Positions 26,571 through 39,700 of a stretch of 64,000 nt of DNA are shown piece after piece. Both the position numbers and the translations under genes were made by a program. The notes under the pieces are model-generated. The model saw only the letters and a list, made by a program, of their open reading frames with translations. It ran no database searches and was not told where the DNA came from. Position 1 is the stretch's first letter, and each line of letters starts with the position of its first letter. Source of the stretch: Burhinus oedicnemus (taxonomy: Eukaryota > Chordata > Aves > Charadriiformes > Burhinidae); NCBI GenBank assembly GCA_008921705.1, contig VFFE01007622.1:1098577-1162576 (forward strand). The letters are read 5' to 3'.

Positions 26571-29500
26571 GTAAAAAATCAGAACTGTGGTATGAGCAGA
26601 TTTGGAAAGATATCCACAGTTCCAGTGGTCACTTATGACTATATCTAAACTTTAAAAATTACTTAAATGAAAGGATATCTTGCCAGGTCTCCTCCCCTGT
26701 GGGTGTTTGTGTGTGCAGAGTTGCATTTCTGAATGATGTAGGTAAAGTTTATGAGAAAGATTACAGACAAATCTGTTAAAACAGATAATAGTTAAACTGA
26801 TCATCCTGACTATTTTTCAAGTTTAAAAGGCTAAAACACTTTCTCAGAGACCAATCAAAATACTGTATTTTAAGGCCTGCCAAGAAATCACAGAACTGTC
26901 CAAGAGCATCTGAATTCCAAATATAATTTTGTAACCATACTGTCACCTGAAATGGAAGTTTTAGAAGCTAGATGGATATATATGTCTTTGTATGGTGTTT
27001 GTCAAAGTGAGTCTGTTTAACTGTCTGTTTATATTTTGTGATATTTTGTCATATTTGAATGTTTGAAAAACATGAAAATATAAGCAGTTCTGTAAGCTTA
27101 CTCGTTCAAGTCTCATTTATCATTTGTAAAAAGTGACTTGTCCTGAAGTGATAAAGCTTTAAACTATAGACGTTAGTAATTGAACTCTTTCAACGACAAT
27201 TAATTTACTTTGTTGGTGTTTCCATAGGTCTCGGTACAGCTACTTAGAGAAGATGACAGATTTGGTGGCTGTTTGGGAAGTAGCTTTAAGTGATGGTGTT
27301 CATAAGATTGAATTTGAACATGGGACCACTTCAGGAAAACGTGTTGTCTATGTTGATGGAAAGGTGAAATTGCTATGTGCTCACAATTCACTATGATACA
27401 GATTATGTAAGTGCAGTTCCATGCAACAGGCATCATAACAAACAACAGACTAATAAATGCAAGTGAGGTATATTCAACTGATTAACTTTACCTAATTTAA
27501 TGAACTGCATCATTTTTTTTTTTTTCAGTTACAACTAAGGTGTGAGTATTCATGAAGTGCTTTGCTGTCCCTGGGCAGAGACACTCTAGACATACAGAAT
27601 ATTGTGTATTAGTTAATTCTGAAATAATAGTTAAGTACTGAGCTGTTTCCTGAGTTCTAGTTCATTTTTTTTTTTTATACTAAAGCATGCATGCAGTTTT
27701 ATAAATTAATACCCATTGTCTTTGTGTTATTCTACAGGAAGCAATAAGAAAAGAATGGATGTTTAAATTAGTGGGTAAAGAAACATTCACTGTTGGAGCA
27801 GCCAAAACAAAAGCTACTATTAACATTGATGCAGTCAGTGGCTTTGCATATGAATATACTTTGGAGATCAATGGAAAGAGCCTCAATAAGTACATGGAGA
27901 ACAGGTCAAAAACAACCAATACTTGGATACTGACCTTGGGTGGTACGGACTATAGAGTTGTTCTAGGTAAGTAAACATTGAATGACTTCATATTACTGCC
28001 TCTGAATAAACTTGTATGCATTTAGTAACTGGTAATTAAGGAAAAGCACAGTTTAGTGGCTAGCACTGTTGCAGTGTAAAATCCTGGGTGGTCTGGAAGT
28101 TTGAAATTAGATGCCAAACACAGTCTGAAAAAAATAATGGTCTTTTTACACCTGTGTGAACTTGCTGTCAGTGTTCTGTTTTACAGTAGCATGGTCTAGA
28201 TTTAAAAAAAAATAAAATTTAAAAAAAAAAATGTTGGCAGGAGTTACGGCTTTTGTATCCATAGAGCTGCCCTAGAAAGACAGTTCTCCAGGTGAAGCAT
28301 GTTACAGAAGTGTTAGCTGCATTGTGATCAAACCTGCTGTCTGTGTGAGTTAACACCAGGCAACCAGGCTTTCTTTCCAAAAATCATAAGCCAAAATCAA
28401 GGAGTCTTTAACTGAAGAAGTGCGACAATGTTATTCTACACTTTTTGATAGATTAATCAGCATCCTTTTTTCTGTATCACTTAACTACAAATTTAATCTA
28501 AAACCTTCAGATGACTTTTTTCACTTTCTTAATAGCAAAGCAATATATTTCTTCTCTTCTGCCCCCCCTTCCCAAATACATTACAAGCAGGTGGGAGGAA
28601 GGGATCCCCTGAGGAATTTGTCCGTGGCATCTAGTAGGAAAACTTGCACTCAGGTATTGCTGTATGGTTAGACCTGGGGACGAGACCTTGGGCTATGATT
28701 TCTTCTTAAGTATCAGGACAGAATGAACGGCCCTAAGATGAAGGGGGGTGGAGAAGAAAGACAATTTTAATGCAAGAAACAAATTAGTCTCCTCACAGAT
28801 TTTTAATGTCCCTATGCTCACTTAAAAGGCAAGCAGTGTTCAGCTCTCTACTGATGTCCTGTGGATGACAGTGCCAGTAACGTGAATTCTAGAGGAAAGT
28901 AATTTAAGGAGGATGTTCTGGGAGAAGTAAAAGAACATTCTGTTTCAAATGAAAAAAATCTAAGATTCATATTTTAAGTGGTACGTGGGTTTTCAAGGAG
29001 ATTTTAAGAATACAGTTTGATGGATGTTAAATAATGCTGCTTTTGAATTAAACTGACCTGGAAAAAATGTTAGAGCTTCATTGAATAAACAGCACTCATA
29101 ATTAGCAGAAATTGCTTCATTTTTCTGTCTTCAAGTTTTTCAGTTTAAGAATGTCAGAATATCTCTGACAATATTCAGAACAACCCAGTGATAATAGCCA
29201 CAGCGAGGTAAAAACATATGTTCATAGCAAAAGTTGTTTGCCCATTGATGACAGAGCCTCCCATCTCTCTGATACAAGAACAAACCCAGTAGCCCAGGTA
29301 CTGTGGCTAATTAGGAACTTCTGAAAGTAAAATTCAAACGCTAAATTTTTTAAATTCCTAGATCTTCTTGTCTGTAGGTGGATAAAATACCTTGTTCTTT
29401 CTACTTTCTGTTTTATTTTTCCTTCGCAGAAAAGGACACTATGGATGTGTGGTGCAACGGTCAAAAACTGGAAACAGCGGTGCGTGATTATTTCCAAAGG

Positions 29501-31059
29501 CTGTTCACGGGCTGTGGCTAGATAACCGAAGCTTAGCAAAATAAGCCAGAGGGGCACATCACCTTACTTTAGCACAGAGTAGGAGCATATGCCTAGACAG
29601 CCAGTACACTATTAGTCTGTTTCAAATCTCCTTCACTGTATTTTATAACTGACAGTATTTCAGTTAGGATGCCAAACATCTATCTATTTAAGAATAAACA
29701 ATGCTTTTGTTTACACTCTTTAGACAAGCAAAATAAATCTTCTGGGTCAGTTGTCCAGGATTTTTAGGGAAAAACCTTTCAGGGGAGTGGGGGGGACTTG
29801 AGTTTGATGCAGAGTGTAGAGCCAGTTCATCCAAACCTGCTCATGTTAGAGGTGACTGAAAGTTAAACACGATTTTTTTTTTCCACCTAGAGATGGTCCC
29901 TAACACTTGGTGCCTCAGAGTCTCGTTGGAACAAATCAAATCTTTTGTCTTTCTGTCACATCTGCATTAATTTTTTAGAGCAGGTTGATAGCTAGAAGGC
30001 TTGATCTTTTTATATTATGATGGCTTTCAATATGCATGCTATGTAGGCTTCCCTATCCTTGAAGGATGTGCTTTCTCACCAGAGAGTTGTCACTATGATT
30101 ACTACTGCCACAAGTAATCCCCTGGATGAGTACAAATTGTAAAATCAATAGTTTTGCTATGCTTGAAAATAGGATTAAAAGATTCACTAAATGTTTCTTT
30201 GGTAATCAGTGGAAGAAACATCCTCTCTCAGGGTATCAAAACTTCTGCTCTTGATGGTTCTTGGCCTTTTCCATAAAGTAATAAATGCGCTAGGAAATAT
30301 TCTTGCAAGCTACGAGTACAGGTTTAGTTGTCAAACTGTGCTTGCATTAGAGTGGCACATGGATTTTTCTGATCTCCCAAAGGTGATGACAAAAATACAA
30401 CCAAAATCCGTAACAGGAAGTGATGTAACTGCAGCAGGAGCTATGTATCCAAAATACACAACTGTTATACTCATTTCAGGCATCTCTTCATCCTGTTGTA
30501 GAAGGCACCACTAAATACTTCACGTTTTACTGCCACTTCAGCATAGGTTTGTGTGGTACTTACTGGCTGTACTGCACAACTCTGAAGGAAACTGTCTTTT
30601 CTAGTTTTGTTTTACTGACATGGATCAACGATATTAATTCACGAACTCCAACTTTACAATTTCTGATTATGTGAAATTTTGATTGTCATGTAATACCCAA
30701 AAATCTTTAACTGGACGCCATGTCAAAGCCTTATCTGAGATTCTGCAGCTTTGTTCAGCATTTGTGCTGTATTTATCGCAGGTACCTATGGCAGCTCTAA
30801 TTGTGGGAACTACAAATGATCTTGACCTTGGAAACAGTCTGATGCACTCCAGCTTTTATTTTACTAAAACAGCACATGTCTGTTCTCATTCTTGCCTCCT
30901 TTCTCCCAGGGTGAATTTGTAGAAGATGGGACTGAAACTCACTTCAGTGTTGGTGATTACAGCTGTTGCATTAAGGCTGTCAGCAGTGGAAAACGAAAGG
31001 AAGGAATTATTCATACCCTTATTGTGGATAACAGAGAAATCCCAGAGGCTGTGGAGTAG
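26527..31059 (+). CDS. FAIM: Fas apoptotic inhibitory molecule
   Basis: FAIM is a small soluble cytosolic protein, first found as an inhibitor of Fas-triggered apoptosis in B cells, and later linked to protection against protein aggregation. Coding exons: 26527-26570 (long form only), 27228-27363, 27738-27966, 29430-29479, 30910-31059. The short form starts at ATG 27253 and is 179 residues, the usual family length. The long form is 202 residues. Family blocks are evident: MTDLVAVWEVALSDGVHKIE, EHGTTSGKRVVYVDGK, RKEWMFKLVGKETF, GAAKTKATINID, AYEYTLEINGKSL, MDVWCNGQKLETAGEFV and IIHTLIVDNREIPE. The last exon carries the TAG stop. The introns 27967-29429 and 29480-30909 contain only AT-rich DNA; open frames in them (for example 30209-30514) have no family resemblance. 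Identification is essentially certain. Confidence 0.97.
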
Positions 31060-31529
31060 CCTCTAGTTAACTGATTACCGTAGGACTAAGATCAGGAATT
31101 TTCAATTACTGTGGTAATTATTTTAATATGTACTACTTGGTACATCTGGTTTGTGCTGGGTTTATTTTCTAGTTTCTGTATATGAAATTATTCTTTTTGA
31201 GGACCAGAAGAAAATAATTATATATGACCTCTTACATTAACAGTTTTTAAAATACTACATATATATAGATTATATATTATATCACTACGTGCAGAGAACG
31301 CTGGTGAACTTAAGTAGAAATTATATACTAGAAAAAAAATCTCGCTATAATGAAATGGAAGATAAATATTCAGTAAGACTGAATCCTTATAAACTGCGGG
31401 TGTATGTGAAGGGAGGAGGAAGCATGTGCTGGGCATTCGGGTAAGCTGTTAAAATTTTCTCAGTAATTATTTTTTCTATTAAACTGACTACCAGTGTTTT
31501 TCAGATGCAGTTAAGAAAGTTACAAAGTT

Positions 31530-31535
31530 AATAAA
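31530..31535 (+). terminator. Polyadenylation signal of FAIM
   Basis: AATAAA about 470 bases after the FAIM stop, in AT-rich sequence. Other near matches occur nearby, so the exact 3' end is uncertain. Confidence 0.45.
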
Positions 31536-31559
31536 AAGGTTATTAATGAAATACATTGT

Positions 31560-33119
31560 TACCAGTACTTGTGTAATACTATTAAAATAATACTGCATTA
31601 TGAAACCTGTTCTTTATTCTGAGTAGGAGAACAGATTTTACATTGTGCAAAAAAAAAACCTCCTTAAGGTTTTCTGAAAACTGATGCTTGTTAGAAATTG
31701 TTGCAGTAGTTCAGAAACTGTACTGAGTTTTTTCAAAAAAGAAAACAGAAAAAAAATAATCCCTGCCATGAAACTCCTTTAAAAAATGAAACCTCTTGAA
31801 GCAAGCTGAAATAAGAGCTCATTCTTGTTCAATGCTAACAAACTGTAAATCTACAGCTGTGTGTTTTCCTGGCAGTACTGTGTGAATCAAGAAACGTAAG
31901 GAAAAATGGGACAGAAATAGAGAACTGGTTACTTAAATGGAAAAGTTAAAATGTGAATAGACTAATTCTGTTTTCAAACTTCGAGCATACTATCTAAAAG
32001 CAACCTTGGGATTTCCATGAGAACAAGACTTGTATGTGTTAGATGGTTCTTAGAAGTTTAGGGCGGGTTTCCCCATTTAACATTACACTAGAGCGTACCA
32101 GGCTCACATGCTACAAAAGCTGTCTTTTTGCAACATGTAGACAATGTATTCTTAAAAATAATTTTAAAAAAATACAAACAAAATATGAATATATTCATGT
32201 AAATGTTTGTTTTACAATGGTTAAAAAAATTTCCACTTGCAACCTCACTTAAAGTTCACAATTAGACTTTTTTTCTTAATTTCTTAAACTTAATTTCTTT
32301 GGACTTGTAAGTGGTTCCTGCCACTATGACTACTATCTTGGGAGCTGCAGGTATACAAATGTCCTGGGAATTCACGAACAAACTATTTTGAAAAGTTTTA
32401 CTAAATGCTAATTTCATCTACGTTTTAGGGTTTAGGCTGCTCTCCATTAGCACAGTGCTTTACATGTGGATGAAATGCTTTTCATACAACAATGTCGGGG
32501 GGTTTTAATAGTTTTATGCGAGCCTTTCTTTTCCCCAGGTGATTACAGTTTTAAGCATAGGTGGCTTTTCAATCTAGAAGCAGACCCAATATTGACAGAT
32601 GAGCCTTCATTTCTTTATTACAGCACTGTTATAAGCCATGTAGGTGTTTATAGTTAGGGCCATAACTGATGGTTTTAAATGCTTCAGATTGGACAAATCT
32701 GATAGTAGCTTTTAGTTCAGGGCAATAGATCTGTTTTAAATGCTGCTAACATCGGATGTGGTTTCAGGCTTTAGTACAGAAAGTTTCAAAGTACCCGAGA
32801 GCTGGACTGAATCCCCTTTTACATTGGAATGAGTGGAGTAGCTCTTTGGCTTTTCTGTTTGCTGCCTTGAGGTCACTACAGAAGCAATGGGGGGACACCT
32901 AGCTACAAGGTTGACACAGTCATCTTTAAAAGATATTGGTAAAGGTGGATTAATTGAAGAGCAATTTCAAGGTGTAGCTTGAACCAGTTCTCTACTATTT
33001 TGTAGCCTTTCAAAGAGATTGAACGCCACTGAGAAATCTGAAGCTCAAATACAGTCCAAGTCACGTTCTTAAGACTGTATGGAAAAATAACAGGTTAGCT
33101 GACAGTGTCATTCATACTT
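31560..33119. other. Intergenic interval between FAIM and PARP9
   Basis: AT-rich, with no exon, RNA gene or repeat family that I can recognise. FAIM (plus) and PARP9 (minus) point towards each other, so this is a tail-to-tail interval. It is the junction between the two gene blocks described in the summary. Confidence 0.5.
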
Positions 33120-33125
33120 TTTATT
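33120..33125 (-). terminator. Candidate polyadenylation signal of PARP9
   Basis: TTTATT on the plus strand (AATAAA on the minus strand), about 610 bases beyond the PARP9 stop codon at 33733-33735. Other AT-rich candidates exist further left. Confidence 0.35.
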
Positions 33126-33732
33126 TTGAATACATGTATCTACAATGCTTGGAATCTCATAACTGATAAAAACCGTAACAGCAGCTACTGTTAGAAATCA
33201 TGAAGCATTACCTCACATTTGTCATAACTACGTGTATTTAATAGCATGTCCCTAAGTGGGAAACAGCTTTCACCTGATAGATTCACTTATTTAAGTCAAA
33301 AGAAAATTTAAGAATTAAAGGCACAACCAAGATTTCTCAGGTTTTACTAACATATGCAGTATCTCAGATTAAGAAAATGTAATGGAAGAATGACAGCCTA
33401 CGCAAACATCAAGTGTATAGTCACACGTGCAGAAGAACACTTTAAGGCCTAAAGTAAATGACCAGATAAATGTTAAACTGTATTTTGTGATGCATTCCTT
33501 TCTGTTTCCATTCACATATAATTTTGTTCTAACCTCCTTAAGGTATTGACTGACAGTTTTTTGTTCACAGATACTGCAGAGCACTTCACATGAGGCACTT
33601 TGATCACAGCATGTTACTAGGTAGAGCATCCTCTTAAAATCTAGGTACTAGGCTTTGTTTGAGGGGGTCTTCGCAATAGCTACAGTTCTGATTAATTCTT
33701 GCTCAGGATGCTGCTGTTTCCTCAGGGGCCAT

Positions 33733-36700
33733 CTACCTCTCCCTCGCTTGGGAACACGTCAACAAATATTGTGGAAGCGCCCCAACACTGTTGCAAATGA
33801 CAAAGGTGTCAGGATTGTTTACATCATCTACCAAGCTGTCATATACCTTAATGGCATCCCCCTCCACTGCCGGTGGCATAATATAAGACGGCTTGCCTTT
33901 AGTATATAAGCCTGTTAATACATCAGCCTCAAACACGTACATTTTAGAGTCTGTTTCCCACGTATCTTTACCGTCGATTAGGCTTTTTGGGTTCCTTTTA
34001 AAGTAGATGCCAGCTCCATATTTTTGTTCTGGAAAAAGAAAGAAAAATTTTCAGAAGAAAATAAACCACACAACTGGTTCTTTTAGGGTGGAAGTATGAA
34101 GAGACTGCATCTTGATTCAGTATGACATTTGATGTTACTGCTTGATGCGTGCCACCCTTGGGCAAGTAAATTTGCATTAAGCGGATCTGATGCTAGCACT
34201 GACCTCCCACTGAAATCATGAGCAATGACAACTGATGGCCATTCCGATTTAACTGCTACTCCAGTGGTGACCGTTTGTATTTAACTGTTAATCCAGTGAT
34301 AGAAACATCAAGGTATAATGTGTTTATATAAACACTTCTGTTACCATGTCCTAGGGACTCTGATAAGCACCAGAGAAGGTAAGATTTTAATAACGCAAAC
34401 TACAAAAAAGCACTTTGGGATTTATAAGGAGAATGCTGCATAAAAATGCTATTACAGTATCACGTGGAACAGTGCAAAGAAATTAAATTAAACCATCATC
34501 CTATTTACTACTTTGAAAGTATGCCTGCACATTGCATAGCCAAGGAAAGGCAAATCTCCACTTTTTGAACAGTTTATTGCCTGAAATCCCAATTCTGCGT
34601 TTGACAAGCAAAATATCACCTATTGCAGGATGAAGCACTAAGTGCTTTCTTTCCATTTCTGAAGACATCTGTCTATTACACTGTCTACTATGATATTTCG
34701 TAACACCACAACTTTCTTCCTATGTGTACTCTCGTTTGAATGGCAGTCTGCTCAGTCAGATTACCCGCTGTCTCTGATAGCACCTGATTTGAGCTGAGGT
34801 TAGGCTAGATGACCTTCAGAAGCACCTTCCAGCCTCAAATTCTTCTGAGATTCCTCTGAACATGTTTTAAAGCATCACACTGCTGAATGCATGTTTGCAG
34901 CAAGTAAATAAGGACGTGGACTTTCTTTTAAGAGTGACACACCAAAATAAAACTTGGACATGGCATTCTGTGCATATTAAGAATTTTGTCAGTGGGGTCT
35001 GGGCTAGGCTAGAATCCAGGCTTATCCTCCCAGAGCCTTACTGGCTCTCCAGTATCAGGAAGGAAAACCAGGAAAATCTTACTGTGACTCTAAAAGCAAG
35101 TAAGAAACAGTTCTTGTTTAGGAATGCCACTTTTTCTGATATTAATCCAACTTTAGTAGTCAGTCACTGTTCATTTTGATTAAAGATGCGAAAGCAAGTT
35201 ATTACCTGTTGGTGGAGAATACATCCTGTGAAATCCAGTCTGGCACACCGAGATACAGAACTGAGCCGGAACACACTGGTACAACTTGTGTGTTACTTGG
35301 GAGGTACCTTGGTTTTGTTCTATTTGTTTTTTCATTTGTTGGAATGCAGCAGATAAAAGAGGATTATGTATCTTTTCAATCTGTAACATGAATAATAGTG
35401 TAGCATAAGCAAACGGAGACCAATATCCATGAAATCCATGAGTGCTCTTGTTCAGGCTATGTTCTTCAATATAAGAACCTTTGATTTAGCTTATATGCAT
35501 TGACGACGTAGCAGATAAGGTTATGTGAAGTGTGCAACTGATCCCAGAAAAAGAACCGTGCCACTGTCCCATGCCTCTTGTTGCAATCAGTGGGAATATA
35601 TCCTAGTGTGCTGATTTCCAGAACTTGACTTGGTGCTAAACAGATTGAGTACCAACCCTACGCGAGAATAAGCTGTGCGGGTGCTTACAGCCTAATCTTG
35701 GGAAGAACAAGTGTCCTGTAAGGCGTGGAGAACCTCGGCTCTTGTTGATCAAAACTTTACAGCTCTTGGGGAAAAACAGTTCCACAGATAAGAGGGCCTT
35801 TACGTTAGCTTGTGTCTTGGAAGCATGGCTGCATGCGGCGCTACACCACACAGAACTTTAGGTGAGTTGGTTATGCTGCAGCGTTCACTCCCACACCTCC
35901 CACACCTGACTCCGCCAGTGGGCCAGTCACAGTCCTATGGCAGAAGTCAGTACCAGGGGCCTGCAAGACCTCTTCTCCAGCAACCCGCTCATGCCAGACT
36001 TCGGACTGCTCAGCTAAAAACAAGCAGGAACTGAAGCACAATCAAGCTTCTGCACTCTTAAAAGTCATTTAACCAAGCTGTGACCGATCCCCAGTGCAGC
36101 ACTGTGTTAAATTCTGATGTAGCTTTTGCATTGAGACTCAACGAAGTTTTTAGTTCTGCAGATCAAGAAGCATTTGCTTTCATCTGGTTGGTATTTGCCA
36201 CTATTTCAGCATTAAATGCCTTCCTCTTACGAAAGGCAGTTCAGCATGTGGCAGTCTAGTTGCCAGTTACCTGCTGTTACTACTGGGCACACAAACCCCT
36301 GCTTACAAGCTTGTGTATTTCTCTGTGTTGCACAGCCTCATCCTCCTCAGTAAAGCACTGATATCCAAGCAAGATCCCAGCTTCAACACACTACTAATCA
36401 GATCATAACTGTGACAAATTCAGTTGCTAATTTGTGGTGTCAAGCTCACAAGAAGAGAAAAGAGACACTGCAGTAGTGTCCTGGAATATTGTACTCATTC
36501 TAACATACCAATCTCGTATTTCTCTGGAGCCCTGTAAAGGAACATTTGAAGCACGAAATAACAGACAGAATATGCAGTACAGTTAAAAGGACTTCTCAGA
36601 ATTTAACCACACTTTTTGAGTGATTATTTACATTATGTTTAAGATACTTTTTATTAGGAGTAAAGACTACCTGTCTTTTAAGGATTGAGCTGATTTGATC

Positions 36701-39700
36701 TTAATTTTTAAAAGCAATATATTGATATAGTTCATCTGAGTTTTTTAAGCATATGTTAAACATGTGAGTTCAAATATATCAGCTGAGATTTAGTTTTCCC
36801 ATGAATACCCTCTTTACCTTGAGAACATGAAGCCCAGCTTTTTCAAACTGTTTCTGTCTGTCTTTAAACTCCTGAAGGTGTGATTCCACCAGTGAAATCT
36901 GGATGCATGTAGTAGTTTTTGGCTTGTGAAAGTGTCCTTCTGAAAGCGGACCTGCTTCTGGTTGGCCTGGATACAAATAACAGAGTAAAATTTTCATATG
37001 TCATAATATCAAGCAAAGGCAAGGAGGAGGGATCCAATACTTTGGTAATTTAGTTAAGAACAAAGAATGTTAAATATTCTCCAAAGTAATGCCAAAGGCT
37101 AATATTGAGAGGGACAGATATATATATATATATATAAAAATTTATTCATTTTTTCTACATTTATTAAAGAAACCAGAGAGAGACAGAGCCAAAGAAAAGC
37201 AATTTATCTTCTCCATTATATCTCTCCACAACTTTCATATAACAGTATCTATACTGAATGACTATACAAACATGAGCAAAAATGGATCGCTCGGTAGCTT
37301 TTTGTAATGCCAATAGTTCTACCAACTGTTAATGAAAGTCAAGGACTCTGCGGAACAAGTCCATTGGTGGGTCCTGCAACAGCTGTAGCTAGCAAAAGAG
37401 CTCAGCAAAGTTATGCGTTAATTAAGTGCAAATTTTGTACGTCTCCAGTGGCCAGGCTTTAAAGTGAAGCTGTCCCGGAGGAAGCCAGCATTATAGCTGG
37501 CTGTACAACAACGGCCGGCTCCGGTATGAACTGTGCCCTACTGGGAATATTGCCAAGGGACTAACCAAAGCTAACAAATGGTCTTTCAGGGGCTCATCTG
37601 GTAAAAGTATGGCAATATCTGTAATTAAAGCAATGCTCAGTATGTGTGTGAACTGACTGCACATCTGTCCACTCTCAGCAATGCACAGATATATGTTGCT
37701 TCATACTTAATCTGACTTATGCACTTAATTAGTCACTTATTTACTTTACATACCCATTAAGTAAAGCAGTTCCTCTTGTTTGGCTGTAGTCTTCTCTTGC
37801 ATACGAAGCAGTAATTTTTCAGTTGCGAGCACTGCATCAATCACAGCATCAGCGGGGCCCTGAAATTCCAGTCTCGCTTTTCCACCTAGCACTTCTTCTG
37901 ATACACATACACTGGAATGCTGCTCTCGAGATAGTTCTGCAAACTCGTTTTTACCGAGGCTAAAAATGTAGTTGTTTTCAATAGTAGCACGGTGACTTCC
38001 CTGAATTTGTACCACGCTTTGGATCCACGATTTTGCTGCTTCCAATGCTGTACGTGTGTTCCCCTTAAGTTCAATAGCTGGTTCGTTATTTGCAATCTCT
38101 TTTACACTTTGACTGCCTGACTCTGTACCTGGAAGAAAGATGGTTTTTTATACAAGTCCATTGGAAGAGTGAAGAGCTTTCAGTGCTCTCACAAATTCCT
38201 GTATGTAACCCAAGGTGTATAGTGCCAGAAACACACTACTCCTCTGGTATGCTCAAAAAAACCAGAGATCAGATACCAGGAGGTAAGGTTTCCAGGAAAA
38301 AACCCAAACACATACGTCCAGAATTTATTTGCCTTCCACTAAATGACTTCCAACAAGTTAGGCACAGGCGATGATTTTTATGCTTGCAAATCTTAAAGGG
38401 AGTGCCCAGTTCCATTCCTATTAACGTAAAAATGCAAAGCGCTCACATGTTTTTGCCTCCCCCTTTCCCCAAGACACATATGCAAATACTAAGTTCTTTT
38501 TAAAGGAATGTGATTTCAGATTCTGAAATCCGGAGTGCTCATTTACTTGAAATGCCCCTTCTGTTCATTACTTACTCAAATGATCGCTTTTGTTGTAATA
38601 CTGCTTTTCTCCCAGTTTGTGTGCTGCTGAATAAATTTTTCTCTGGAAAACCTTCAAAGAGAAAAGTTTAGGAGCAGTTTGCAAGCTCTGTTGTCAAATA
38701 TGCAATTTGTCTCTTCAAAACTCTGTTAGATAAGCAGCTTATGGCTGTACTTATACCCTCCCCCCAAATTCTGAAATTTATATCTGGCTGATATTTGTCA
38801 GCTTTTCCCAAAATTGTATTCCTGACAATATCAAATGCATTCCTGTTCTACATCTCCTAAGGTAAGACACTTTACACACCAAATGGCACCTCTACCAACT
38901 CTTTGTGGTTGTGGCATACCCGGAACTCATGGAATCACAGTTGATAAAGGTGTTCATTACTTGCAGTTTAATGATGAGGAACCTGAACATACATAAGTCT
39001 ATGTGACCTGATGATATGCATCCCAAAGTCCTGAGGGAATTGGCTGATGTCATTGCCAAGTCACTCTCCATGACATTTGAAAAGTCATGGCAGCCAGGTG
39101 AAGTCCCCAGTGACTGGAAAAAGGGAAACACTTCACCCATTTTTAAAAAGGGTAGAAAGGAGGACCCTGGGAACTACCGACCTGTCAGCCTCACCTCTGT
39201 GCCCAGGCAGATCTTGGAAGAGATCCTCCTAGAAGCTATGCTAAGGCACATGGAGGACAGGGAGGTGATTCAAGACAAGCAGCATGGCTTCGCTTAGGGT
39301 AAGTCCTGCCTGACCAACCCAGTGGCCTTCCATGATGGAGTGATTACATCAGTGGACAAGGGAACAGCTACAGATGTTGTCTGTCTGGACTTCTGTAAGG
39401 TCTTTGACATGGTTACTCACAACATCCTTCTCTCTAAATGGGAAAGATACGGATTTGATGGGTGGACTGTTCAGTGGGTGAGGAACTGGTTGGATGGTCA
39501 CATCCAGAGGGTACTGGTCAATGGCTCAATGGCCAGATGGAGATCGGTGACAAGTGGTGTCCCTCAGGGGTCCATATTGGGACCAGTACTGTTCAATATC
39601 TTCATCAATGACATAGACAGTGGGATCGAGCGCACCCTCAGCAAGTTTGCAGATAACACCAAGCTGAGTGGTACGGTTGACATGCCTGAGGGACAGGATG

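Noticed and set aside
30209..30514. Plus-strand open frame of 101 codons in a FAIM intron
   Set aside because: The FAIM exons on each side join perfectly without it and it has no family resemblance.
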